Below are positions 1 through 7,042 of a stretch of 64,000 nucleotides of DNA, piece after piece. Where the stretch lies: the NCBI GenBank assembly GCA_040905965.1, contig JBBDQP010000098.1:1-64000 (forward strand). Direction: 5' to 3'. Under the pieces are notes generated by a model, which saw only the letters and a program-made list of their open reading frames with translations, ran no database searches and was not told where the DNA came from. Each line of letters begins with the position of its first letter. The first letter of the stretch is position 1. The position numbers were made by a program, and so were the translations under genes. Source of the stretch: DATHWB01 sp040905965. GTDB taxonomy: Bacteria > Actinomycetota > Acidimicrobiia > Spongiisociales > ZC4RG35.

Positions 1-723
1 GTGCCGCCAATAGTGAGTGACCAGTCGGGCGAAGCGCAGGCGGAATCCGGCGTCGTCGAAGCGGGGATTGGGGGTGAAACCCGGATCCAACGAGACGTGG
101 GCATCCTCCCACCGACACCACTCTCTCGCTGCATGGTCGCGCACCGCCGGGTCGGAGTCGAAGAGCGATTCTGCGTAGGCGTCCGCGAGAGGGAGATGGC
201 GAAGACGTTCGGGAACGGCACCGGCGAAACGCTCCCATTCGCTCGGAAAGATCCGACCGACCCCCTCGGTGATCCAGTCGACCTCCCGACGCGACGTCGT
301 GGTGACCAGCCCGAGAACCAGTCCGCGCACCCGGTCGGGGTGGGCTTGGGCGTATGCCAACCCAAGGGTCGTGCCCCATGAGAGCCCGAGCACGATCCAG
401 CGGTCGACGCCCAGGTGGGTACGGAGAGCCTCGGTGTCACGGATCAGGTGATGAGTGGTGTTGGTGGACAGGTCGGCGTCCGGACCGCTCGCCAGCGGGA
501 TGCTGCGACCGCAGCCACGCTGATCGAAGATCACACCTCGGTGCAGGTCAGGGTCGAAGAACCCGCGCTGGCCGACACTCGCACCGCTTCCGGGACCGCC
601 GTGGAGGTACACCACAGGGGTGCCGTCGGGATTGCCAACGCACTCGTAGTACACCGAGTGTCCGTCGCCGACCTCCAGCATCCCGTGTTCATGGAGTTCG
701 GCGGGCGGGGAGGCTGGGGACAT
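1..723 (-). CDS. pip: Proline iminopeptidase (alpha/beta hydrolase), C-terminus cut by window edge
   Basis: Releases N-terminal proline from peptides in the cytoplasm. The visible 241 residues carry the family hallmarks in order: HGGPG oxyanion loop at 41-45, FDQRGCGRS at 66-74, and the nucleophile elbow GLSWG with Ser115. Family members are about 310-320 residues, so roughly the last quarter, including the catalytic His, lies outside the window. The ATG is chosen because a TAGGCT hexamer ends 6 nt upstream of it and the next ATG (codon 15) would delete the start of the first strand. It is transcribed away from dodecin in the same direction but has its own promoter. The closest alternative is another S33-family hydrolase. 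Confidence 0.9.
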   Translation of the reverse strand, partial: MSPASPPAELHEHGMLEVGDGHSVYYECVGNPDGTPVVYLHGGPGSGASVGQRGFFDPDLHRGVIFDQRGCGRSIPLASGPDADLSTNTTHHLIRDTEALRTHLGVDRWIVLGLSWGTTLGLAYAQAHPDRVRGLVLGLVTTTSRREVDWITEGVGRIFPSEWERFAGAVPERLRHLPLADAYAESLFDSDPAVRDHAAREWCRWEDAHVSLDPGFTPNPRFDDAGFRLRFARLVTHYWRH

Positions 724-729
724 CCGGCG

Positions 730-735
730 AGCCTA
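730..735 (-). promoter_or_regulatory. -10 hexamer for leaderless pip
   Basis: TAGGCT on the minus strand ends 6 nt before the pip ATG. There is no Shine-Dalgarno between them, so transcription probably starts at the start codon. Confidence 0.55.
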
Positions 736-803
736 CCGATGGCGTCGTCGGCGTCTCCGACCAAAAGGCAGGTGAGGTACTGCCGCTCGCGGGGCGAAGC
801 CCG

Positions 804-1004
804 TCAGTTGACGACGAACGTCACCTTCATGTCCACCTGATAGCCGGTGACTTTCCCATCGGTGACCTGGACCTTCATCTGGTTGACCCAGGCTTCCCTG
901 ATGTTTTGGACGGTCTTGGACGCCTCCGCGACCCCGTGAGCGGCCGCAGCTTCGAACGACTCGTCTGACCGGGCGCTGATCTCGATGACCTTGGCGATGG
1001 ACAT
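804..1004 (-). CDS. Dodecin family flavin-binding protein
   Basis: A 66-residue protein matching dodecin length and pattern: an N-terminal strand (KVIEI), a single helix, then the segment with Trp39 (EAW-V-Q) and the C-terminal MKVTF strand. Dodecins assemble as hollow 12-mers that store or buffer flavins, stacking isoalloxazine rings against the conserved Trp. Start ATG has a purine-rich GAAGGGAA about 5 nt upstream, so this gene is leadered, unlike its neighbour pip. It diverges from the MgtC-like gene; no functional link is evident. Confidence 0.9.
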   Translation of the reverse strand: MSIAKVIEISARSDESFEAAAAHGVAEASKTVQNIREAWVNQMKVQVTDGKVTGYQVDMKVTFVVN

Positions 1005-1136
1005 GTGTTGTTCCCTTCGTTGACGGATCCCCGAGACCTACCCTGTCCCTCACCCGCTCAAACATGCGAGGGCCGAGACGCGTCGGCATGGCTCGGTACG
1101 CTGTGTGGGCTCGCAGCCTTCATGAGGAGCCTCAAG

Positions 1137-1808
1137 GTGGAAATCGAACTGGTTTGGGATTGGCTGTTTCGCCTGGGTTTGGCCGCTCTGTTGGGAGCCC
1201 TGGTCGGCACCGAACGCGAGAGCCGGGGCCACCCGGCGGGGATACGCACCCAATCCCTCGTCGCGCTCGCAGCGGCCCTTCTCACGGGCGTCGGAGCAGA
1301 AGGCTTCGGCGGCTTCGGGGCCGATCCCACTCGGGTGGCTTCCCAGGTGGTGACCGGCATCGGATTCATCGGAGCAGGGGTGATCCTCAAGAATCGCGGC
1401 ACTGTCCGGGGTCTCACCACCGCTGCCACGTTGTTCCTCTCAGCCGGCCTCGGTATCGCGGTCGGAGCGGGGATGATCGTCCCAGCAGTCATGACCACCG
1501 TGTTGGCGCTCGTTCTCATGTTCGGCCTGAGCGCCCTCAAGCCGTTGATCCGCAGCCGGGGAGCCCGCGTGGTCCACGTCGAATACGAGCGGGGCCATGG
1601 GACGATGGGACCGCTGCTGCGTTCCCTCCAGGATATCGGTGGCACCATCGACGACCTGCAGATCGACGACAACGCCGGCACCGCAGGCGACCCTCTCCGC
1701 CACGTGCTGATCCGCATGGTCACCGGCGACCGCACCGAACTGGAACAAGTCCTCGACGAGATGCGTCAACGTCCCGAGATCCGCACCGCGTGGGTGTCCG
1801 AGTCCTGA
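1137..1808 (+). CDS. MgtC/SapB family inner-membrane protein
   Basis: 223 residues with a hydrophobic N-terminal half of about four membrane helices and a soluble C-terminal domain of about 85 residues. Signatures are ERESRGHPAGIRT at 26-38 and GFIGAGVILK at 76-85, both typical of MgtC, which in pathogens supports growth at low Mg2+ and modulates the F-ATPase. Start: GTG at 1137 has AGGAG at 1125-1129, 7 nt upstream. An in-frame ATG at 1122 overlaps that site and is less likely. A TACGCT hexamer at 1097-1102 would give a leader of about 28 nt. The role in this organism is not shown by context. Confidence 0.85.
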   Translation: MEIELVWDWLFRLGLAALLGALVGTERESRGHPAGIRTQSLVALAAALLTGVGAEGFGGFGADPTRVASQVVTGIGFIGAGVILKNRGTVRGLTTAATLFLSAGLGIAVGAGMIVPAVMTTVLALVLMFGLSALKPLIRSRGARVVHVEYERGHGTMGPLLRSLQDIGGTIDDLQIDDNAGTAGDPLRHVLIRMVTGDRTELEQVLDEMRQRPEIRTAWVSES

Positions 1809-1814
1809 GCCGGA

Positions 1815-1820
1815 TAGCCT
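1815..1820 (+). promoter_or_regulatory. -10 hexamer for leaderless thioesterase gene
   Basis: TAGCCT ends 6 nt before the ATG at 1827. It lies between the MgtC-like stop and the next start with no ribosome binding site. Confidence 0.55.
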
Positions 1821-1826
1821 GCAGGG

Positions 1827-2234
1827 ATGAGGCCGGAGGACCCGACCAGGTTCGTACGTGAATCGATGCCGCTGTGCAAACTCCTGGGTATCGAAGCCCG
1901 TGAGTTGTCGGCTGACCAAGTCGTGCTGACGATGGAATGGACGCCGGAACTGTGCACCGCCGGTGGGGTCCTTCACGGGGGAGCGCTCATGGCCCTGGCG
2001 GATTCGGCCGGTGCGGCCTGTGCCTTCCTCAATCTCCCGACCGGTGCCGCCGGAACTTCGACGATCGAGTCGAAGACCAACTTCCTGAGGGCGGTGAGGT
2101 CAGGCACGACAGAAGCAACTGCTCGTCCTCTCCACGTCGGTTCCGGCACGGTGGTCGTGGAGACCGAGATCACCAACGATCATCACCTGGTTGCCAAGGT
2201 GACACAGACCCAGGTGGTTCTGAAGGATCGTTGA
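1827..2234 (+). CDS. PaaI-type hotdog-fold acyl-CoA thioesterase
   Basis: 135 residues, normal for the family. The central helix motif GGVLHGGALMALAD (46-59) carries the catalytic-type Asp59 and the His50-Gly-Gly turn that contacts the CoA thioester. The C-terminal strands end in a VAKVTQTQVV pattern typical of PaaI/YdiI-like enzymes. It hydrolyses acyl- or aryl-CoA thioesters, but the substrate cannot be read from sequence. It stands alone, with its own promoter and a different promoter type from the downstream RRM gene. Confidence 0.88.
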   Translation: MRPEDPTRFVRESMPLCKLLGIEARELSADQVVLTMEWTPELCTAGGVLHGGALMALADSAGAACAFLNLPTGAAGTSTIESKTNFLRAVRSGTTEATARPLHVGSGTVVVETEITNDHHLVAKVTQTQVVLKDR

Positions 2235-2435
2235 ATGGGATTGGAACGAGAATCGGCTACTGTTGTATGTACAGCGTGCGCCTGAAGCGCACATCGCCGC
2301 TTCACCTCACGATCCGTCGGGTGGAGCAACCGCAACGACATCTGCTTTTTTCGTCGACGCTTTTGCACGACTTCTGAATGCTGGTCAAGCGGGGCGCCTG
2401 CCCCGACGGTTCGTAGCTTCAGAAGGAGCAAACCA
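2235..2435 (+). promoter_or_regulatory. Structured 5' leader of the RRM gene
   Basis: This 201-nt gene-free stretch is A/T-richer than its surroundings. It has TACTGT near 2263 as a possible -10, a small TGCGC/GCGCA hairpin near 2278-2292, a T6 run near 2345, and a perfect 6-bp GC stem (CGGGGC-GCCT-GCCCCG, 2390-2405) 15 nt before the AGAAGGAG ribosome site (2421-2428). The layout resembles long leaders of cold-regulated RNA-binding protein genes; regulation itself is inferred. Confidence 0.4.
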
Positions 2436-2690
2436 ATGTCCACCAATCTCTATGTGGGAAATCTCACATTCGACACAACGTCCTCTGACCTCGAGACGCT
2501 GTTTTCGTCTCATGGTCAGGTCAAGAGCGCCCAGGTCATCACCGACCGCGAGTCCGGCCGCTCACGCGGTTTCGGCTTCGTCGAAATGTCGACGCCTGCC
2601 GAGGCGAAGGCTGCCATCGACTCGCTCAACGGTCACGACGTGGACGGACGCCAGCTGACGGTGAACGTCGCCAAAGAGCGTCGCAGCTGA
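2436..2690 (+). CDS. Single-RRM RNA-binding protein (Rbp-like)
   Basis: 84 residues forming one RNA recognition motif with almost no extra sequence: RNP2 LYVGNL at 5-10 and RNP1 RGFGFVEM at 44-51, with the aromatic residues that stack on RNA bases. The protein ends in a basic tail (KERRS). Small RRM proteins of this type occur in cyanobacteria and some actinobacteria, often cold-induced. Start ATG has AGAAGGAG 7 nt upstream, the strongest ribosome site in this part of the window. It is monocistronic, with a terminator hairpin shared with convergent pncA. The RNA target is unknown. Confidence 0.92.
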   Translation: MSTNLYVGNLTFDTTSSDLETLFSSHGQVKSAQVITDRESGRSRGFGFVEMSTPAEAKAAIDSLNGHDVDGRQLTVNVAKERRS

Positions 2691-2875
2691 CCAGCTCCAG
2701 CGCTCGACCGATCGACGGCGGACGTCAACGCTGCACATCGTGCGGTCACCCGCGCAAGGAGCACCGTGACGCCTCGAGCTGCTCGGTGCCCCATTGTCCA
2801 TGCGCCGCGTACGGTCTCCCCGAAGCCCCACAGGGCCGAAGAGGATCCCGCAAGCAGGCGTGACGCCAACGATCT

Positions 2876-2907
2876 GAATCACCCCGGTCTCACGACCGGG
2901 GTGATTC
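2876..2907. terminator. Bidirectional hairpin terminator between RRM gene and pncA
   Basis: A perfect 13-bp stem (2876-2888 with 2895-2907) closes a 6-nt CTCACG loop, and A/T pairs lie at the outer ends of the stem. It sits between convergent genes, so it can serve both. The T-rich tail is short. The remaining 2691-2875 holds no gene I can support. Confidence 0.75.
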
Positions 2908-2935
2908 TCTATGTCAGGCGGTTCGAGCGAGCTTC

Positions 2936-3520
2936 TCAGCGCAGCGCGACGCCGGCCGCAGCCAACTCTTCGCGCGTGCGATCGGAATCCCCGGCTTGCA
3001 GTTCGACGGCGGCGCTCGCCCTTTGCAAGACCGCCGTCTGGAAACCGAGTTCCACTGCATCGAGCGCGGTTGCCTTCACGCAGACGTCGAAGGCGAGTCC
3101 GACCACGACGACCTCTTCGATCTGGTTGGTTTCGAGAATCCCTTGAAGCTCGGTGGGCGTGGTTTCGCCGGACTCCGGGTCCCGCATCGTGAACCCCGAG
3201 TATCCGTCCTCTCCGTTCGAACCCTTTCGCACCACAGGGCCGGCCACCAACAAGCGGGGGTGCAGTTCTGCCCCTCTGGTTCCTGCGACGCAGTGCACCG
3301 GCCAGATTCCGCCTTCGGTCTCGAAGTGCGGAGTCGACGGTGGGTGCCAGTCCTGGGTGTAGACGACCAGCGCACCGGATGAGAGGGCGCGGATGATCTC
3401 TGCGTTGCAGACGGCGACGACGTCGTCGCCGCCCGAGACGAAGAGGCTGCCCGATGGGTCGGCAAAGTCGTTCTGGACGTCGACGACGACCAGTGCGGAG
3501 GTCGGTGTGTAGTCGCTCAT
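2936..3520 (-). CDS. pncA: Nicotinamidase
   Basis: Hydrolyses nicotinamide to nicotinate, feeding the Preiss-Handler route to NAD. All active-site residues known from mycobacterial PncA are present: catalytic Asp14 (VVDVQNDF), Lys99 and Cys147 (FDVCVKAT), and metal ligands Asp57, His59, His65 and His76. At 194 residues it is full length. Start ATG at 3520 is fixed by TAGGCT 8 nt upstream; upstream in-frame codons would run into the divergent pncB promoter. Its divergent neighbour pncB uses its product, so the pair is a NAD-salvage module. Confidence 0.93.
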   Translation of the reverse strand: MSDYTPTSALVVVDVQNDFADPSGSLFVSGGDDVVAVCNAEIIRALSSGALVVYTQDWHPPSTPHFETEGGIWPVHCVAGTRGAELHPRLLVAGPVVRKGSNGEDGYSGFTMRDPESGETTPTELQGILETNQIEEVVVVGLAFDVCVKATALDAVELGFQTAVLQRASAAVELQAGDSDRTREELAAAGVALR

Positions 3521-3528
3521 GACCAGGC

Positions 3529-3534
3529 AGCCTA
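3529..3534 (-). promoter_or_regulatory. -10 hexamer for pncA
   Basis: TAGGCT on the minus strand ends 8 nt before the pncA ATG. It is 33 nt from the oppositely oriented pncB hexamer, so the two promoters must share upstream DNA. Confidence 0.5.
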
Positions 3535-3567
3535 TGAGATGACGGCGATCGCACCGAACCGAGCCAC

Positions 3568-3573
3568 TAGCTT
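3568..3573 (+). promoter_or_regulatory. -10 hexamer for leaderless pncB
   Basis: TAGCTT ends 7 nt before GTG 3581. This favours GTG 3581 over the in-frame ATG at 3539, which has neither a hexamer nor a ribosome site. Confidence 0.5.
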
Positions 3574-3580
3574 TCGGAGT

Positions 3581-5116
3581 GTGAAAGACATCTCCGAGGG
3601 CATCCTCTTCACCGATCACTACCAGCTGACGATGGCGCAGCTGTACTACCGATCGGGCCTTGCAACCCGTCCCGCCCAGTTCGAACACTTCTTCCGGTCA
3701 TACCCGGACTACGGGCTCCATCAGGCCGGGTACTGCATCACCGCCGGTCTCGAACCGCTACTCGACTGGATGCAGTCGGTTCGATTCGAACAGGCAGAGC
3801 TCGACGTGCTGGCCGGCATTCGATCCTCACGCGGCGATCGCATCTTCGCCGACGACTTCCTCGGCTGGCTCGGGAACGTTGGCGGATTCGCCGACGTCAC
3901 GGTGCGTGCGGTGCCCGAGGGTCGGGTTGTACACGCCAACGCTCCCGTGGCAGTGGTGGAGGCCCCGCTGGCGATGGCCCAGATCCTCGAGACGCCATTC
4001 CTCAACCACATGAACTACGCCACGTTGATCGCCACCAAGGCGTCACGGGTCGTCGAGGCAGCCGCCGGTGGGTCGGTCATCGAGTTCGGTCTCCGGCGGG
4101 CACCGGGGTTCGGGGGCAATACCGCCACCCGGTCATCGTTGATCGGAGGGGCGGTGTCGTCGTCGAACGTGGGAATGTCCCACGTGGTGGGGATCGACTC
4201 GTCCGGAACCCACGGCCACAGCATGGTGCAGGTGTTCATGGCTGTCGGCGGGGGAGAACTAGAAGCGTTCCGAGCGTACGCCGAGGTGTATCCCGACGAC
4301 ACGCTGTTGCTCGTCGACACGATCGACACGCTGGAATCGGGGATTCCGAACGCCATCACCGTCTTCGAGGAACTGCGGGCAAAGGGCCACGAACCAGTGG
4401 GCATCCGCCTCGACTCCGGTGACCTGGCTCACCTCTCGGTGCGGGCGGCGGAGATGCTGGATGCCGCCGGCTTCGAGAACACGCGACTCGTGCTGTCCAG
4501 TGGACTCGACGAGCTCACCATCTGGCAGGTCAAGAACCAGATCGCAGTAGAAGCCCCCTCCTACGGGGTCGACCCTGACCATCTGATTTCTCGCCTCGTC
4601 CATGGGGTCGGTTCCAAGCTCGTCACCTCCGAAGGTGACTCGTCGCTCGGAGGGGTCTACAAGACCGTGGCGGTCGGGGACAGCGAAGGAGGGTGGGTTC
4701 CGGCGATCAAAATCTCCGATACTCCAGCCAAAGTCCAGAACCCGGGGGCCAAACGCGTCTGGCGCATCTATGACGAACGCGGATTCGCCACCGCTGACGT
4801 TCTCGCTCTCGCCCACGAGGAGATCGACCGCACGACGCCGTTCCAACTCCATCATCCTTCCATCCCTGGCATCGTCAGGACGGTGGTGCCCGACGGGATC
4901 TCCGAAGTCGAGTCGCTGCTCGCCACCGTGCTCGACCGCGGCCAGAGAACGCAGACGTCCGGGGGTGTGGAGGCGGCCAGGAAGAGACGGGTCTTGGACC
5001 TCGAACGCCTCGACCCCGGTGTTCGCAGGTTGGTCAATCCCCACCGCTATCACGTGTCGCTCAGCAGCGAACTCAACGACCTGAAACGAACGCTCGTGTC
5101 GGGGTACGTCGGCTGA
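3581..5116 (+). CDS. pncB: Nicotinate phosphoribosyltransferase
   Basis: Condenses nicotinate with PRPP, coupled to ATP hydrolysis, to give nicotinate mononucleotide. Recognised by TDHYQLTM near the N-terminus, GLRRAPGFGGN around residue 170, the GTHGHSMVQVF segment with His211 and His213, and GIRLDSGDLA near 275 that binds the phosphate and ribose. Counted from GTG 3581 it is 511 residues, at the long end for the family because of an extended C-terminal region. ATG 3539 is the alternative start and would add 14 residues with no family counterpart. It pairs divergently with pncA. Confidence 0.92.
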   Translation: MKDISEGILFTDHYQLTMAQLYYRSGLATRPAQFEHFFRSYPDYGLHQAGYCITAGLEPLLDWMQSVRFEQAELDVLAGIRSSRGDRIFADDFLGWLGNVGGFADVTVRAVPEGRVVHANAPVAVVEAPLAMAQILETPFLNHMNYATLIATKASRVVEAAAGGSVIEFGLRRAPGFGGNTATRSSLIGGAVSSSNVGMSHVVGIDSSGTHGHSMVQVFMAVGGGELEAFRAYAEVYPDDTLLLVDTIDTLESGIPNAITVFEELRAKGHEPVGIRLDSGDLAHLSVRAAEMLDAAGFENTRLVLSSGLDELTIWQVKNQIAVEAPSYGVDPDHLISRLVHGVGSKLVTSEGDSSLGGVYKTVAVGDSEGGWVPAIKISDTPAKVQNPGAKRVWRIYDERGFATADVLALAHEEIDRTTPFQLHHPSIPGIVRTVVPDGISEVESLLATVLDRGQRTQTSGGVEAARKRRVLDLERLDPGVRRLVNPHRYHVSLSSELNDLKRTLVSGYVG

Positions 5117-5133
5117 TTGTTGTGCCCGGCCGG

Positions 5134-5139
5134 TACGGT
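5134..5139 (+). promoter_or_regulatory. -10 hexamer for leaderless DUF6328 gene
   Basis: TACGGT ends 6 nt before ATG 5146 and decides that start over an in-frame GTG at 5122. Confidence 0.5.
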
Positions 5140-5145
5140 GTACGG

Positions 5146-5646
5146 ATGAGCCAACACAACGAATCCGCGGGGCCTGACGAGCAGTTTCGAGCCCTCATGG
5201 AAGGCTTGCGAACCACCATCCCGGGAGTGACCGTGCTGTTCGGCTTCTTGCTGGCGCTCCCGTTCCAGTCCGACTTCGGTGAGATCGGAGCGGTCGACAG
5301 GTTCACCTACGGGTTGGCGTTTCTTTCGACGGCACTCGCCTCCGTGCTCCTCATCGCGCCCAGTGCACACCAGCGGGTCCGGGGTCTGATCACTGGGATT
5401 CCCCGACAATCACCCGAGCACCTGAAGGTGGCACTCGTCCTGACCGTGGCCGGTACGGTGAGTTTTCTCGTCGCGATCGTCGCGTCGTCCTACCTCGTGG
5501 CATCTGTGCGGCTCGGCTCGGTCGGCGCCGCCATCACGCTCGCCGTGATCGGTGGGCTGGCGGCCTGGTCGTGGTTCTACCTTCCACTCGTCACGTTCCG
5601 GAAGTGGCCTGCGGATCAGGGCGCAAAGCCGAACTCTCCTAGCTGA
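5146..5646 (+). CDS. DUF6328-like four-helix membrane protein
   Basis: 166 residues with a hydrophilic N-terminus and four predicted membrane helices at about 26-40, 56-72, 93-118 and 124-148. The first helix contains PGVTVLFGFLLALPF and the second ends in LLIAPSAHQR, a pattern I associate with the actinobacterial DUF6328 family. No catalytic motif is visible and no function is known. It converges with the patatin gene with only 35 nt between them and no clear terminator. Confidence 0.7.
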   Translation: MSQHNESAGPDEQFRALMEGLRTTIPGVTVLFGFLLALPFQSDFGEIGAVDRFTYGLAFLSTALASVLLIAPSAHQRVRGLITGIPRQSPEHLKVALVLTVAGTVSFLVAIVASSYLVASVRLGSVGAAITLAVIGGLAAWSWFYLPLVTFRKWPADQGAKPNSPS

Positions 5647-5681
5647 CAGCTGAGGTCCGACGCAATGAGAAACGAACCTGC

Positions 5682-6644
5682 TCACCGTTTCGAACGGGTC
5701 GTTTGAGTCAAGTGTCGATCGAGTACCGCCCAGATCTCCGGGTCGGCGAGTTTGCGCCGCATCGCCATCAGGGCCCGGACGAAGGTCGGAACCGCGGCGG
5801 CGGGGTCGAGCGGATTCGGGCGCATCACCGCCAGCACCGCAGGGGAGGGTCGAAGGACGACCACGTCGGTGTCCGGCCAGTCTTCGTGGATTCGGGTGAG
5901 TTCGGTGCCGAGCGCCGTCCGCCCCACGCGGTCGAATACCCGTTCATAGAACCACGCACCCTCGCGCTCTTCGTCTGCCGCCATCGGCGCGATCACGATG
6001 AGCAGATCGAGTGGGACGTGACTGCCGAGGACGAGGTCGGCGTGGGTGCCCGAGACCACGCCGCCATCGACGTACAGGCGGCCTTCGACGACGCGGGGCT
6101 GGAAGGCCACGGGGATGGCTGACGAGGCCGCGACAGCCTCCGCCAGACTCACATCGGGGGCGTCCTCAGTGCCAAATGCCACCGCACGTTTCGACGCGAC
6201 ATCGAACGCGGTGATGATGGTCGGCTCAGCCGGCCACGAGTCGGCGGCGGGACCGCATTGGTGTCGTACCCACTCGGCCAGTCCGTCTGTCGTCCAGGCG
6301 GCAGGCCCACCGAGCAACATGGTCAGTCCCGGTTTGCGAATGCCGGGCAGCAGGCCGTGCCGGATCCACCTTCCGATCCGGACCCCGCGATCGCGGGTGA
6401 ACAGGTGGCCGGCGATGCGCTGGGCCACGGCGTCGCGATCCTCGTGCTGCAGCACCATCGAGTCGAGGTCCAGGCGTCCGCTGCGCACGAGCGCGGTCAC
6501 ATAGGCGCCCCCCGAGGTACCGACGATGACGTCTGCCTTCGAAGGATCCCACCCGGTCGCGAGTTCGAGAGCCATCAGCGCGGCCATCTGGTAGGACGCG
6601 CCAGTGACTCCGCCTCCTCCCAGGACGATGCCAACCGAACTCAT
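5682..6644 (-). CDS. Patatin-like phospholipase / serine lipid hydrolase
   Basis: 320 residues with the complete patatin dyad and oxyanion loop: GGGGVTG at 9-15, nucleophile elbow GTSGG with Ser44, and DGG with catalytic Asp193. No signal peptide is present, so it probably acts on the cytoplasmic side. The substrate is likely a phospholipid or other acyl ester. Start at 6644 places the glycine-rich loop at the N-terminus as in homologues, and TATGCT lies 9 nt upstream. Upstream in-frame codons to 6749 are Arg/Pro-rich and look non-coding. Confidence 0.88.
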   Translation of the reverse strand: MSSVGIVLGGGGVTGASYQMAALMALELATGWDPSKADVIVGTSGGAYVTALVRSGRLDLDSMVLQHEDRDAVAQRIAGHLFTRDRGVRIGRWIRHGLLPGIRKPGLTMLLGGPAAWTTDGLAEWVRHQCGPAADSWPAEPTIITAFDVASKRAVAFGTEDAPDVSLAEAVAASSAIPVAFQPRVVEGRLYVDGGVVSGTHADLVLGSHVPLDLLIVIAPMAADEEREGAWFYERVFDRVGRTALGTELTRIHEDWPDTDVVVLRPSPAVLAVMRPNPLDPAAAVPTFVRALMAMRRKLADPEIWAVLDRHLTQTTRSKR

Positions 6645-6653
6645 GCCCGGCCG

Positions 6654-6659
6654 AGCATA
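6654..6659 (-). promoter_or_regulatory. -10 hexamer for patatin gene
   Basis: TATGCT on the minus strand, 9 nt before the ATG, with no ribosome site. The rest of 6660-6784 shows no gene. Confidence 0.4.
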
Positions 6660-6784
6660 GGAGTCGGGAGGGGATGTCTTGCGCGACCTCAGGATGTGCC
6701 GACGGGGGTGCGGACCGACGGCTGAGCGTCGGTCGAAGACCCGCTCCACGAAGCGGACCAGGATTCAGGCGTCGTTACGGCAGA

Positions 6785-6970
6785 TCAGCCGAAGCGACGA
6801 CCGCAGCCCCGGCACGAGTCGTCAGACTCGTGGGTTGCAACGCCACACCATGGGCACGGCAGGTCGTCGCCGATCAGTCCGATAACCGGCATTCCGACCA
6901 GATGCACCGGGCTGTGGACCCGTGTGGGGGTGACAGTCGAGTGATCGATGAAGTCGTTTCGGTTCAACAC
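6785..6970 (-). CDS. Small zinc-ribbon protein
   Basis: A 61-codon frame with two CxxC knuckles near its end (CPWCG, then CRGCGRRFG), the spacing of a double-knuckle zinc ribbon. The N-terminal half shows no known domain. Support for it being real: TAGCCT lies 5 nt before the GTG at 6970 and 8 nt before an in-frame TTG, like other genes here, and the Cys pairs are well formed. It is likely a one-gene unit between the kinase-fold gene and the patatin gene, all on the minus strand. Function unknown. Confidence 0.55.
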   Translation of the reverse strand: MLNRNDFIDHSTVTPTRVHSPVHLVGMPVIGLIGDDLPCPWCGVATHESDDSCRGCGRRFG

Positions 6971-6975
6971 ACCGC

Positions 6976-6981
6976 TGAGGC
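6976..6981 (-). promoter_or_regulatory. -10 hexamer for zinc-ribbon gene
   Basis: TAGCCT on the minus strand, 5 nt before GTG 6970 or 8 nt before TTG 6967. Confidence 0.4.
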
Positions 6982-7042
6982 TAGGTTTTCGCGCACTCGG
7001 AACCCGGTATTTCCGCCAATCGGCGACGCGGAACCGAACGCT

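Noticed and set aside
2633..2869. A 78-codon minus-strand frame between the RRM gene and pncA
   Set aside because: It overlaps the RRM 3' end, has no recognisable motif or promoter, and lies across the approach to the shared terminator.
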